Source: Rebecca billardiae RCC1528
Taxonomy: Eukaryota; Haptophyta
Assembly (NCBI GenBank): GCA_965240325.2
Contig: OZ251239.1
Coordinates: forward strand, 62,001 to 126,000
Direction of reading: 5' to 3'
DNA: 64,000 nt
Shown: positions 21,637 to 33,769 of the stretch, in pieces
Layout of the letters: the number at the start of each line of letters is the position of its first letter
How positions within the stretch are numbered: position 1 is the stretch's first letter
Notes under the pieces: model-generated
Databases searched by the model: none
What the model was told of the DNA's origin: nothing
The model's input: the letters and a program-made list of their open reading frames with translations, nothing else
Program-made: the position numbers and the translations under genes

Positions 21637-24600
21637 TACTTTACACTTTACAACTTTACAGGCCCTCTCGCGCCCGCCGGCCGGCGGCGCGGCGGCCACG
21701 GCACGCGTCCGGTCGGACTGGCCGGACATATCCGGCTGGGCTCCCGGACCTACTTTACACTTTACAACTTTACACGCCGGGCTGGGTGCTGGCCTGGCTC
21801 GTGCTCGATGCCCCGTCCGGACGTGACGCGCTCCCGGACCTACTTTACACTTTACAACTTTACAGGCCCTCTCGCGCTGACGCGGCCGGCGGCGCGGCGG
21901 CCAGCATGCGTCCGGTCGGACTGGCCGGACTTGTCCGGCTGGGCTCCCGGACCTACTTTACACTTTACAACTTTACACGCCGGGCTCAGGGTGCTGGCCT
22001 GGCTCGTGCTCGATGCCCCGTCCGGACGTGCGCTCCCGGACCTACTTTACACTTTATACAACTTTACAGGCCCTCTCGCCCCCGCGGCCGGCGGCGCGGC
22101 GGCCAGCATGCGTCCGGTCGGACTGGCCGGACATGTCCGGCTGGGCTCCCGGACCTACTTTACACTTTACAACTTTACACGCCGGGCTGGGTGCTGGCCT
22201 GGCTCGTGCTCGATGCCCCGTCCGGACGTGCGCTCCCGGACCTACTTTACACTTTATACAACTTTACAGGCCCTCTCGCCCCCGCGGCCGGCGGCGCGGC
22301 GGCCAGCATGCGTCCGGTCGGACTGGCCGGACATGTCCGGCTGGGCTCCCGGACCTACTTTACACTTTACAACTTTACACGCCGGGCTGGGTGCTGGCCT
22401 GGCTCGTGCTCGATGCCCCGTCCGGACGTGCGCTCCCGGACCTACTTTACACTTTATACAACTTTACAGGCCCTCTCGCCCCCGCGGCCGGCGGCGCGGC
22501 GGCCAGCATGCGTCCGGTCGAACTGGCCGGACATGTCCGGCTGGGCTCCCGGACCTACTTTACACTTTACAACTTTACACGCCGGGCTGGGTGCTGGCAT
22601 GGCTCGTGCTCGATGCCCCGTCCGGACGTGCGCTCCCGGACTTACTTTACACTTTACAACTTTACAGGCCCTCTCGCCCCCGCGGCCGGCGGCGCGGCGG
22701 CCAGCACGCGTCCGGTCGGACTGGCCGGACGTGTCCGGCTGGGCTCCCGGACCTACTTTACACTTTACAACTTTACACGCCGGGCTGGGTGCTGGCCTGG
22801 CTCATGGTCGATGCCCCGTCCGGACGTGCGCTCCCGGACTTACTTTACACTTTACAACTTTACAGGCCCTCTCGCGCCCGCGGCCGGCGCGGCGGCCAGC
22901 ACGCCGTCCGGTCGGACTGGCCGGACGTGTCCGGCTGGGCTCCCGGACCTACTTTACACTTTACAACTTTACACGCCGGGCTGGGTGCTGGCCTGGCTCG
23001 TGCTCGATGCCCCGTCCGGACGTGCGCTCCCGGACTTACTTTACACTTTACAACTTTACAGGCCCTCTCGCGCCCGCGGCCGGCGGCGCGGCGGCCAGCA
23101 TGCGTCCGGTCGGACTGGCCGGACATGTCCGGCTGGGCTCCCGGACCTACTTTACACTTTACAACTTTACACGCCGGGCTGGGTGCTGGCCTGGCTCGTG
23201 CTCGATGCCCCGTCCGGACAGGCGCTCCCGGACTTACTTTACAAGCTTTACAACTCTACAGCCTTACAGGCCCTCTCTCTCTCTCGCGCCCGCGGCCGGC
23301 GGCGCGGCGGCCAGCACGCGTCCGGTCGGACTGGCCGGACATGTCCGGCTGGGCTCCCGGACCTACTTTACACTTTACAACTTTACACGCCGGGCTGGGT
23401 GCTGGCCTGGCTCGTGCTCGATGCCCCGTCCGGACGTGCGCTCCCGGACCTACTCATAGTACTTTACACTTTACAACTTTACTGTTTACAGGCCCTCTCG
23501 CGCTGACTGACGCGGCCGGCGGCGCGGCGGCCAGCATGCGTCCGGTCGGACTGGCCGGACATGTCCGGCTGGGCTCCCGGCAACTTTACACGCCGGGCTG
23601 GGTGCTGGCCTGGCTCGTGCTCGATGCCCCGTCCGGACGTGCGCTCCCGGACTTACTTTACACTTTACAACTTTACAGGCCCTCTCGCGCCCGCGGCCGG
23701 CGGCCGGCGGCGGCCAGCATGCGTCCGGTCGGACTGGCCGGACATGTCCGGCTGGGCTCCCGGACCTACTTTACACTTTACAACTTTACAGGCCGGGCTG
23801 GGTGCTGGCCTGGCTCGTGCTCGATGCCCCGTCCGGACGTGCGCTCCCGGACCTACTTTACACTTTACAACTTTACAGGCCCTCTCGCCCCCGCGGCCGC
23901 GGCGGCGCGACGGCCAGCATGCGTCCGGTCGGACTGGCCGGACTTGTCCGGCTGGGCTCCCGGACCTACTTTATACACTTTACAACTTTACACGCCGGGC
24001 TGGGTGCTGGCCTGGCTCGTGCTCGATGCCCCGTCCGGACGTGCGCTCCCGGACTTACTTTACACTTTACAACTTTACAGGCGGCCCTCTCGCGCCCGCG
24101 GCCGGCGGCGCGGCGGCCAGCACGCATCCGGTCGGACTGGCCGGACATGTCCGGCTGGGCTGCCGGACCTACTTTACACTTTACAACTTTACACGCCGGG
24201 CTGGGTGCTGGCCTGGCTCGTGCTCGATGCCCCGTCCGGACGTGCGCTCCCGGACTTACTTTACACTTTACAACTTTACAGGCCCTCTCGCGCCCGCGGC
24301 CGCGGCGGCGCGACGGCCACTCACGGGCCAGCATGCGTCCGGTCGGACTGGCCGGACTTGTCCGGCTGGGCTCCCGGACCTACTTTACACTTTACAACTT
24401 TACACGCCGGGCTGGGTGCTGGCCTGGCTCGTGCTCGATGCCCCGTCCGGACGTGCGCTCCCGGACTTACTTTACACTTTACAACTTTACAGGCCCTCTC
24501 GCGCCCGCGGCCGGCGGCGCGGCGGCCACGGCATGCGTCCCGGTCCGGTCGGACTGGCCGGACATATCCGGCTGGGCTCCCGGACCTACTTTACACTTTA

Positions 24601-26236
24601 CAACTTTACACGCCGGGCTGGGTGCTGGCCTGGCTCGTGCTCGATGCCCCGTCCGGACGTGACGCGCTCCCGGACCTACTTTACACTTTACAACTTTACA
24701 GGCCCTCTCGCGCTGACGCGGCCGGCGGCGCGGCGGCCAGCATGCGTCCGGTCGGACTGGCCGGACTTGTCCGGCTGGGCTCCCGGACCTACTTTACACT
24801 TTACAACTTTACACGCCGGGCTCAGGGTGCTGGCCTGGCTCGTGCTCGATGCCCCGTCCGGACGTGCGCTCCCGGACCTACTTTACACTTTATACAACTT
24901 TACAGGCCCTCTCGCCCCCGCGGCCGGCGGCGCGGCGGCCAGCATGCGTCCGGTCGGACTGGCCGGACATGTCCGGCTGGGCTCCCGGACCTACTTTACA
25001 CTTTACAACTTTACACGCCGGGCTGGGTGCTGGCCTGGCTCGTGCTCGATGCCCCGTCCGGACGTGCGCTCCCGGACCTACTTTACACTTTATACAACTT
25101 TACAGGCCCTCTCGCCCCCGCGGCCGGCGGCGCGGCGGCCAGCATGCGTCCGGTCGGACTGGCCGGACATGTCCGGCTGGGCTCCCGGACCTACTTTACA
25201 CTTTACAACTTTACACGCCGGGCTGGGTGCTGGCCTGGCTCGTGCTCGATGCCCCGTCCGGACGTGCGCTCCCGGACCTACTTTACACTTTATACAACTT
25301 TACAGGCCCTCTCGCCCCCGCGGCCGGCGGCGCGGCGGCCAGCATGCGTCCGGTCGAACTGGCCGGACATGTCCGGCTGGGCTCCCGGACCTACTTTACA
25401 CTTTACAACTTTACACGCCGGGCTGGGTGCTGGCATGGCTCGTGCTCGATGCCCCGTCCGGACGTGCGCTCCCGGACTTACTTTACACTTTACAACTTTA
25501 CAGGCCCTCTCGCCCCCGCGGCCGGCGGCGCGGCGGCCAGCACGCGTCCGGTCGGACTGGCCGGACGTGTCCGGCTGGGCTCCCGGACCTACTTTACAGT
25601 TTACAACTTTACACGCCGGGCTGGGTGCTGGCCTGGCTCATGGTCGATGCCCCGTCCGGACGTGCGCTCCCGGACTTACTTTACACTTTACAACTTTACA
25701 GGCCCTCTCGCGCCCGCGGCCGGCGCGGCGGCCAGCACGCCGTCCGGTCGGACTGGCCGGACGTGTCCGGCTGGGCTCCCGGACCTACTTTACACTTTAC
25801 AACTTTACACGCCGGGCTGGGTGCTGGCATGGCTCGTGCTCGATGCCCCGTCCGGACGTGCGCTCCCGGACTTACTTTACACTTTACAACTTTACAGGCC
25901 CTCTCGCCCCCGCGGCCGGCGGCGCGGCGGCCAGCACGCGTCCGGTCGGACTGGCCGGACGTGTCCGGCTGGGCTCCCGGACCTACTTTACACTTTACAA
26001 CTTTACACGCCGGGCTGGGTGCTGGCCTGGCTCGTGCTCGATGCCCCGTCCGGACGTGCGCTCCCGGACTTACTTTACACTTTACAACTTTACAGGCCCT
26101 CTCGCGCCCGCGGCCGGCGGCGCGGCGGCCAGCATGCGTCCGGTCGGACTGGCCGGACATGTCCGGCTGGGCTCCCGGACCTACTTTACACTTTACAACT
26201 TTACACGCCGGGCTGGGTGCTGGCCTGGCTCATGGT
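21637..26236 (+). repeat. 4.6-kb satellite array, ~200-bp dimeric unit with higher-order duplication
   Basis: About 23 copies of a unit of 195-205 bp. Each has two half-units, both ending in TACTTTACACTTTACAACTT. One half contains GCCGGGCTGGGTGCTGGCCT and GATGCCCCGTCCGGACGTGC. The other contains GGCCCTCTCGC, a GGC-rich run and CCGGACATGTCCGG, a perfect 14-bp palindrome. A set of private variants recurs 2836 bp apart: ACATATCC, GACGTGACGCG, GGGCTCAGGG (21981 and 24817), GTCGAACTGG, TGGCATGGC and CTCATGGTCG. A block of several units was therefore duplicated as a whole. All three forward frames are open because the unit lacks forward stops; this is not evidence of a protein. Confidence 0.85.
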
Positions 26237-26650
26237 CGCGCCAGCCAGATCAGTCGCGCGCGCGCGGCGGCACTGCGCGCGCGCGGGGCGCGCGTGCCTT
26301 TCCTAGAAACTTCCGCAGAGCCGCGAGAAGGTTACACTTTACATAGTGACAGGGCTGGACCAGGCTTACTAGTTACACATAGGAGACCACGACGTTACAT
26401 GTAGGAGGCATAGGCTACATTTCTACTATACGGCTTTTCTGGGGGGTGTAACCTTCTCGTGACAGGACCACCACCGCGGTCTGCGCTGTGCGCCGCGTAC
26501 TCACCGACAGTCGCAGGACTTTTGGGGCGGCCTGTAGCGAGCGCCTGCCGTGCCGGGGGCAGTGGCGCGATGTGACGGCGCCCGAGTCATCATCATGATG
26601 AATCACGCGGTCTTAATTATTATAGCTAGGTAGCAGTCATCATCGTCATC

Positions 26651-26683
<33 letters not shown>

Positions 26684-28606
26684 GCTCGTCTCTCTGACGA
26701 TTGCCACGGTCCCGCGCGACCGACGCGGCGGCTCACACTCACAGGCTCACCTTGAAGCAGCCTGTCCCGTGTCCGGGCGCTGCTGTCCGATCATGCAGTA
26801 GTAGCTATGACGATGTGATGCCACTACTGCGCTCGGCGCCCTGCCTCAGGCTCAACCTGTGACGAATAATATACGCGCGCGAGTCCGAGTAGTTGGCATC
26901 ATTCTAGGCGCGCCGGCATTATTATTATAGGCCGCGACGATACTATCAGACCGTGGTCCGGCACGCGCGTTCGTTTCGACTGGACGGCAGCGCGCATCAA
27001 TCATCAGACGCCGTCATGCATCGTCATACCGGACGTGCTGCTGCCGTGTCCGGGCGTGTCAACCACGTCAAGTCGTCCACGCGAGGCGTGACGAGCTAAT
27101 CGACCGATGATGATATATATATAGTCTCTGCTGCTCGATCTGCTGCTACAGCTTGCTGACTCTGACGCCTGCCCGTTGCATACCACGTCGTTAATATATA
27201 TATATATATACTCAGATTGGCAGCCCGACTACTCCGAGTCGCCCATCAGGCTTGAATCAGCCGGCAGCGCATGCACAAATTGAATTGATGCATCTAAGCG
27301 CGGGGCTCCGCCGCCGCAGGACTACCCGTTAGTGCGTGGCGCGGGGCGGGGTGGTACTGTCTCTCTCTATATATGCTTCTGAGTAGTAGTCGTAGTTTAA
27401 GTTGATGACCGAGACCGTGCTGAGCCCGAGTCTGTCGCGCATGCCCTAGCTAGTTGAATTTGGTCGGTCGTCTTCGACTTCAGGCTCACCGCGTTTGATG
27501 GCAGGGGCTCGTCGGTCAGGAACCGGCGACCCGGGGAACTGCGCCCCTCCTCGCTCTGCGTCTGATGTGCCCCCACCCGTTCGAATGTGACAAGCAGCAC
27601 TCACAACAATTGCGCTGTCCGCCCCGCATGCGGCACCAGCACGCCAGCACGGCCTGTCGACCCAGGCGGTGTCTGGACTGTTGTCAACCGCCTAGACGGC
27701 GCCAGAGACGGCCGCTGCGTCGTGCGGCGGTGGTTGTATCCGGGGGCAGCTATTCGGGCATCTGTCGAGGGCTCAGCAGATAATGCCAGCAAGTCCGTCG
27801 AACTCGAAGGGACAGCTCCCAGTTACCCTGTCGGCCGACGCGCCACGCGGCGACGAGTCAACGACGCAAGAGTCAAGACGCCCGAGCAGTCTTTCGAGGC
27901 CCCCGGAACAACTGCGCATGACGTCAAGCTCAACCTTATGCGTTGTGCGTGGCTTCAAGGCCCGGCAGCGCCGGCAACTTGCACGCCAAGGCCGTACGTC
28001 ACTGCTGCGCCCAGCTGCGGCAGTGCGGCTACAATAGGGCCCAGGGAGGCACCGCGGTCTGCTTGACGGTTGAGAATTGAGAATACTTGCACCCGAAGGG
28101 CCTTGGCAAAATACCACCTTGCACGCCAAGGATGGTCGATCCAATCAAGCAGCCGCGCGACCAATAATTATCCAGGAGCCCGCATTCCGAAAGGACGAAA
28201 ACGCGGCCTTCGTCAAACGTTGAAAGACATGATACGGATCCAGAATTCGGGCCAGGCGCGGGCCAATCACGGTCGCGCTTCCGTTCGGAATCCATAATTT
28301 GTTATGAGCCTGCACCGTGCAGACTCGGTTCAGGCAACACTGATCAGATGATTCTCAATCTCATGCCTGTGATGACCAATGGCGCTTCATTTGGAAAAGG
28401 GCGGGTAGTTGATGACTGCGCCTTTTCGATGAGCCAATCATTGACGAGACACCTAATCGCTCCCTTGTTCCCGGGCTATTCAAAACTACTACGACACATT
28501 ATTGATGAATGATATTTACTGATGCATAACCGTACCAACTCTACCCTTCTCGTAGAGATTGAAGAGCGCGCAGCCGCGCACGCAGCGGGTATCGTCGGTT
28601 TCTCGG
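26237..28606. other. Gene-free region with microsatellites and short inverted repeats
   Basis: A 14-bp inverted repeat CGAGAAGGTTACAC (26324-26337 and 26446-26459) closes the satellite region. A (TC)n tract is at 26649-26692 and TA tracts are near 27113 and 27194. CTTGCACGCCAAGG occurs at about 27978 and 28118. No credible gene is visible between 27400 and 28300 despite several open frames. Confidence 0.4.
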
Positions 28607-31600
28607 ATGTTCGCCGTCGCCTTTCTCGTCCTCGCTGCCGCCGCGGACGCGGCGGCGGTGGTGTCGAGAGATGGATGGGCCGGCCGCTCGCCCTCGGTGG
28701 TGCACGAGGGGCTACCTTTGGACGTCGCACCAATCGACAGCACCATCAGCAGCGCAACCGGCCTCGCCCAGGCTGAGGCTGGCGCGAGCGACGAGATGGC
28801 TGACGAGCGCAGCAGCCCGGAAGACGCGCGCGCAGGCCACGACAGGACAGCCGCAAATGGTGACACGGCGCTGCTCGATGCAGTGGAGGTGCCCACAGAG
28901 CAGCGCACGGATGGCCCCATGGCGACCACGAGCGCATCCCCCCTTCGCCTCCGCATCCGCGCGCGTCCCGGAGATGAGCGCTCACGCTCGTTCTCGGTCG
29001 TGGGCGGCTCTGCATCGACTCCTGGTACTTCCTCAAGCAGCTTCACTACTACTTGCATGGTCATGCTCGACTCGATCGAGGCGTGCAGCACCAACGCGTC
29101 CGAGTGCGCGCTTCCAAATGCGTGCGCTGTCATCACCCCTGACGACGCGATGCGGCCCTCTGTGGCCAGGCTGAGCCCTGCGCTCACGCTCGGCGCGCGC
29201 ACGCATGCGGCGGTCATTGCCATGACACAGTCACCTGCCAAGAAGGATGGCGCCTCTTTCGGGGTCGAAGCTGTCGCCTTTTCGTGCTCGCTCTCCACGT
29301 TGGCGTGCATGGCAAGCTGGGACATCGACACCTTTGCCAGTTTTGGCCTTCCGACATTCTCCATTCGGCTGGACGTCACCCTCAACGCGTGCGCCGGCGC
29401 TCCAAGCGTCACCATCTCGTTTCTAGTGGGCAGCAGCGTCGTGTACGAGTACGAGCACGACATTTTGGATCGCAGTCGCTCAAGGTCGTTCACAGTGCAA
29501 TCGCCGCTGGCGGTACGCATTCCAGCAGTTGCTACCTTGGGCGTGTTCATGACGAGCCGCATCTACGTGACTGACGAGCAGACGATCGTGGCAGAGCTCG
29601 GCGTTGATGCATGTGGATCTGCTTTTGCGGGTGTCTTGGAGTACTGCTTCTTCGAGAACTACGTTTCAGGCCCACCACTCGTGTTGGCAAGTGGCCAGCT
29701 GTTCGACTTCTCCGGCCTTTGCAGCAGGCCAAGTCCCTCGCCTCCACCGCCACCTGAGTGCTACTCTGATCTTGCAGGCGAGCTGGGCGCAGCGAGCGCT
29801 GCTGCAACGCGCTATGCATGCAGGCTCACTGCAGAGTGGTGGGGAGACAGCGCTGTGACTCGCCGTCACACTGCTGCGTTGGTGGGCCCTCACCACGTCC
29901 TCACCAGCCGGAGCGCCACGTTCGACGGCTGCCTGGGTCGGGCCAATCGTGTCACAGTCCAGTGCGGCTACACGTACGCTGTGCCGCTGATTGGGCAGGG
30001 GACTGACTTGGCCTTTCACGCACGCCGCGGATCCGCTGTCGTCGGGACTTGCTACCGATACTCAGCTTACGATGACGGGACAGGCTGCAGCGGCGGCGTG
30101 CCATCGAGACCGACTTCGTCTGAGTACAACGTTCAGCTGTGCACGCTGGATCGGCGTGTCGGCGACCAGAATGGATGGTTTGGTTGGACAAGCACCAGCG
30201 CAGCGAGAGCCAACATTGTCTCCTATCCGAGGCACAGCCCGCAGCTCGACGCAGCAGGGTTCGCCAACCACGAGGACAAGCCATTCCATCGCTTCCAAGA
30301 TGTCGAGGTGCTCTCGACGGCAGTGATCAAGGCAGAGCCGATCAGCCCCTTCCTTGGCGAGGAGGGGGCACCGTTCTACGAGTACGTCAGCGCTACCGAT
30401 GACAGGCGCGTCTTTGGCGCCACCTCCCGTCTCGTGGGCTCCACCTGTCGTGCATACGCGGCCCCAGTGCGCTCGGCGCAGATGGGGCGCATCGAAGATG
30501 GCATCTCGTTCGAAGACCCCGGAAGCTACTGCCACATCCTACTGTATGCCACCGACGTGTGGGATTTGTACGATGCTGGCAGGGTGCTGCATGGTGTGAA
30601 GCACCCCTCAGAGACGACGTACACCAGCACCATCACCATCGAATACCCATCTGGCAGCTCGCCGTCGTTTCAAGCGGCCATCACCCTGCTCAACACCGGA
30701 AACACTCGGGCGAGCGTCACCATCGACTGGTACGCAAGCGTGAACGACTACATTTCGGTATGGGACTTCTACCTGGGCACAACGACGCACACGCTCCCGG
30801 GCAACTATGTGACAACCTTCCCATATGCTCCTCCTGTCGCAGCCGATGCTATGCCCACAGGCCTCAAGTACATTGGCGCCATGTGGTCGGCCACCCTCGA
30901 TGACGATGGCCATTGGTGGCTGCCGAGGCCGCCGTGTTTTGTGGACGACGGTGATCGAACTGCGCTGGGCACAGTCACCTTTGTCCGACTCACCAGCCCA
31001 CCGCCACCGCCGCGAACCCCGCCACTGAGCCCGCCAGCGAGCCCACCTTGCCCACCGCCAAGCCTACCACCAAAACCGCCGCAGCCATCACCTCCGCCGA
31101 GCGTGCCGCCCAGCGTGCCGCCGAGCCTGCCTCCGAGCCCACCACCGCCAAGCCCGCTGCCAAGCCCACCGCCCCCAAGCCAGCCGCCAAGCCCTCAGCC
31201 CTTGCCGCCGCCTAGCCCGCCTCCGAGCCCCCCGCAGCAGTCCCCACCTCTGTCGCCACCACCAAGCCCTCCGCCGAGCCCACTGCCCAGCCCGCCACCC
31301 AGTCCTCAGCCCAGCCCACCGCCGTCGCCACCACCTTCGCCGCCTCCATCACCGCCGCCTGGCCCGCCGCAGTCGCCACCACCGAGCCAGCCACCTCCGA
31401 GCCCGACACCGAGCCCGCCGCCAAGCCCGCCGCCCTCGCTGCCGCCCGCGCCGCCGCCCTCGCCACCGCCCTCACAGCCGCCTAGCCCACCGCCATCGCC
31501 ACCACCCTCACAGCCGCCGAGCCCACCGCCCAGCCCGCAGCCACCACCGCCCAGCCCACTGCCACCACCGCCCAGGCCGCCACCTCCGAGCCCGCCACCG

Positions 31601-32692
31601 TCGCCACCGCCATCGCCCCCGACCAGCCCGCCGCCGAATCCGCCGCTACCAAGCCAGCCGCCATCGCCGCCGCCCAGCCCACCGCCCAGCCCGCCGCCTC
31701 CGCCGCCGCCGCCGCTGCAGCCACCGTCGAGCCCGCCGCCAGAGCAGCCACCGAGTTCACCACCGAACCTGCCGCCACCGCCACCACCATCTTCGCCACC
31801 ACCGATACCGCCGCGAAGCCCACCGCCGTCTCCGCCGCCATCACCGCTGCCGCCGCCGCCGCCGTCACCATCGCCGCCTCCTGTCGAGACGGTCGTGTTC
31901 GAGGTGGTTCTTGAGTCGACGCTTGACGCCTTCACCGACGAGAGCCAGCTCGCATATCGCCACGGCATTGCCGACGTGGCTGGCGTCTCTGTTGACGCAG
32001 TGGTCATCGAGAGCGTGTCGTCGGCAAGCCTGGTCGTGGTGACCCGCATCGAGGGCCTCACTACAGCAGCAGAGGCGACCTCGACCTCTCCCCCGACGGT
32101 GGCATCTGTTGCCCGAGCTCTTCAGGCAGCCTCTGCTGCGACACTCGCTACCGCCACCGGATTGGGCGTGGCAGTGGCAGTGCAGCTGCACGTTCCACCA
32201 TCGGCCCCGCCCGCGCCGCCCCCTGGCCCTCCTGACGATCGTGCCGACGGCGACAGCGGTGGCGGGAGGGGCGGCTGGAACGGGGGTGGTGGGGGTGGTG
32301 GCGGCAGCGCTCCTCACGCGACGACCACTGCGGTGTCCGCTGAGCAGATGCCTGCTGCAATGATCGGGGCCATCGTCGGTGGCGGCATTGGCGCTGCGAT
32401 TGTGTGCGCAATCGCTGCGTACTGCTGCGGGCGCCACGCTCGCAGTGCGTCTGTTTCGATCGCCCCGGCACTCGTGAGCCACAACAACAAGAACCAGAGC
32501 CCCCCTGCCGGTGGGGGTGCGCTGCGCGTCGTCCCTGGACAGCAGGAGTCTACTCCAACACTTGCAAGGAGCATCGCTGGCGAAGGAGAGGCTGCCACTC
32601 GGGTGGAGAACTTCGTATCGAACGACGACGATGACGATGAGGCGGACTACGACGCTGATCTGCTCCCTCGCCACTCACGCCCGATGCCCTGA
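28607..32692 (+). CDS. Secreted type I membrane protein: dead trypsin-like domain, CARDB-like domain, Pro-rich hinge, TM
   Basis: Single exon, 1361 aa. The ATG at 28607 is chosen because MFAVAFLVLAAAADAAA is a signal peptide. Residues about 120-380 are a Cys-containing domain I cannot name. Residues about 383-640 follow the trypsin/V8-like protease pattern, but the triad positions read VLTSRS for VLTAAH (about 435), EYNVQL for an Asp motif (about 508) and GEEGAP for GDSGGP (about 585), so it is probably inactive. A CARDB/Ig-like segment follows (ITLLNTGNTRASVTIDWYAS). Residues about 799-1090 are SPPP/PPSP repeats, as in algal pherophorin/extensin hinges that carry O-glycans. Next comes a SEA-like module (FEVVLESTLDAFTDESQLAY), a TM helix (MIGAIVGGGIGAAIVCAIAA) and an acidic cytosolic tail. 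The likely role is cell-surface or scale/wall adhesion (inference). AATAAA lies at 32726. Confidence 0.75.
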   Translation: MFAVAFLVLAAAADAAAVVSRDGWAGRSPSVVHEGLPLDVAPIDSTISSATGLAQAEAGASDEMADERSSPEDARAGHDRTAANGDTALLDAVEVPTEQRTDGPMATTSASPLRLRIRARPGDERSRSFSVVGGSASTPGTSSSSFTTTCMVMLDSIEACSTNASECALPNACAVITPDDAMRPSVARLSPALTLGARTHAAVIAMTQSPAKKDGASFGVEAVAFSCSLSTLACMASWDIDTFASFGLPTFSIRLDVTLNACAGAPSVTISFLVGSSVVYEYEHDILDRSRSRSFTVQSPLAVRIPAVATLGVFMTSRIYVTDEQTIVAELGVDACGSAFAGVLEYCFFENYVSGPPLVLASGQLFDFSGLCSRPSPSPPPPPECYSDLAGELGAASAAATRYACRLTAEWWGDSAVTRRHTAALVGPHHVLTSRSATFDGCLGRANRVTVQCGYTYAVPLIGQGTDLAFHARRGSAVVGTCYRYSAYDDGTGCSGGVPSRPTSSEYNVQLCTLDRRVGDQNGWFGWTSTSAARANIVSYPRHSPQLDAAGFANHEDKPFHRFQDVEVLSTAVIKAEPISPFLGEEGAPFYEYVSATDDRRVFGATSRLVGSTCRAYAAPVRSAQMGRIEDGISFEDPGSYCHILLYATDVWDLYDAGRVLHGVKHPSETTYTSTITIEYPSGSSPSFQAAITLLNTGNTRASVTIDWYASVNDYISVWDFYLGTTTHTLPGNYVTTFPYAPPVAADAMPTGLKYIGAMWSATLDDDGHWWLPRPPCFVDDGDRTALGTVTFVRLTSPPPPPRTPPLSPPASPPCPPPSLPPKPPQPSPPPSVPPSVPPSLPPSPPPPSPLPSPPPPSQPPSPQPLPPPSPPPSPPQQSPPLSPPPSPPPSPLPSPPPSPQPSPPPSPPPSPPPSPPPGPPQSPPPSQPPPSPTPSPPPSPPPSLPPAPPPSPPPSQPPSPPPSPPPSQPPSPPPSPQPPPPSPLPPPPRPPPPSPPPSPPPSPPTSPPPNPPLPSQPPSPPPSPPPSPPPPPPPPLQPPSSPPPEQPPSSPPNLPPPPPPSSPPPIPPRSPPPSPPPSPLPPPPPSPSPPPVETVVFEVVLESTLDAFTDESQLAYRHGIADVAGVSVDAVVIESVSSASLVVVTRIEGLTTAAEATSTSPPTVASVARALQAASAATLATATGLGVAVAVQLHVPPSAPPAPPPGPPDDRADGDSGGGRGGWNGGGGGGGGSAPHATTTAVSAEQMPAAMIGAIVGGGIGAAIVCAIAAYCCGRHARSASVSIAPALVSHNNKNQSPPAGGGALRVVPGQQESTPTLARSIAGEGEAATRVENFVSNDDDDDEADYDADLLPRHSRPMP

Positions 32693-33767
32693 GCTCAGAG
32701 CGGTCTGCGACTTACTACTTAGCTCAATAAACAGCGCCACAGCGGCTAGCAGGCGCGCGCTGTGATAGTGGCTGTCGTGCTCAGCTGCTGCTTATTAATA
32801 TTATGATCGCGCGCCCTATCTATTAGTAACCCCTTACCGCAGTTCAATCTGCTTATTCGTATATTGTCATCATGACGATCATCATGGAAGCAGACTATAT
32901 TTGACGGCGTCCAGACGTATTCCCCTTCTCCCGTATTGTCATCGATGGGTATAGGGGGTCCATGACAGCAGCACACTGATTTGTGATTTTCGACAACTAT
33001 GCGATTTAGGTGTCTGACGAGCGAGGCGCTTGCGAAGGCACCCACAAATATGTCCCGGAACCCAGCCCAGCCGTCAGAAGCACGCAAAACCGACTCCGCG
33101 TGCCGTCACGCGGTCGTGCGCGCGCGCCAGCTGCGCCACTGTGTCACATACAGATTCAGCCAAACGTCAACGACTTGTTATGGCGGCTAAATGACGGTAT
33201 ATCGTCGAACATACTTATTCATAACCGTTGCAACCCGCCCAAATAAAATTACGGTGGAATTGCTGATTTTTAGAAGGCACGATGAGTGCGCGTAGAGGGC
33301 GAGGAAAAACTACTCCAAGATCGAGCATGTTACCCATTTAATTAGAGACACGTACCCGTATATATGCGCATGTCTACCCGTTTATTATATAACGCGGGTG
33401 CGTTTTAAATATATATTCAGGGTGCTGTCAATATGGGGGTACCTTGTTCACTATTCGTGCCGGGTCATCCGAATAGGCCGCGCCGCCGCGCGGAGACCGC
33501 GGGCTCATGCCACTCGAACCGTGCCGCAGCAGGCCCGGACGGACCTGATGCGGGCGGCGGGCTGCGTGCCGAAGCACACTACCAAGCCCACCTCTGAGCA
33601 TGCCACCATCCCCATAGTCGTGAGAGAGTCCTCCGCCATCGAGGCTTGCGTGCGCAGACTAGCAGTCGCCGCCGCCGAGCTTGGCGCGGTCCGTTCGGCG
33701 ACTTCCGTGCCCGTGCTCTGTGTCACCGGCGTCGTCGCCGTTCGTCGTACCCTAGCCCACGCGAGGG
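32693..33767. other. Intergenic, AT-richer
   Basis: 3' flank of the membrane-protein gene with AATAAA at 32726-32731. A second AATAAA is at about 33242. TA-rich patches lie near 33358 and 33408. No gene was recognised. Confidence 0.4.
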
Positions 33768-33769
33768 CG

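Noticed and set aside
21730-26165. GGACATGTCC decamers matching the p53 half-site consensus
   Set aside because: The match follows from the palindrome inside a satellite unit; no reason to expect p53-type regulation here.
21513-26404. Very long open frames (up to 1512 codons) in all three forward frames of the satellite
   Set aside because: The ~200-bp unit simply lacks forward stop codons and its length is not a multiple of three, so each frame repeats the same peptides in rotation; no start context or domain.
27397-28297. Several overlapping open frames of 60-160 codons
   Set aside because: No conserved motifs, no splice continuity and equal openness on both strands.
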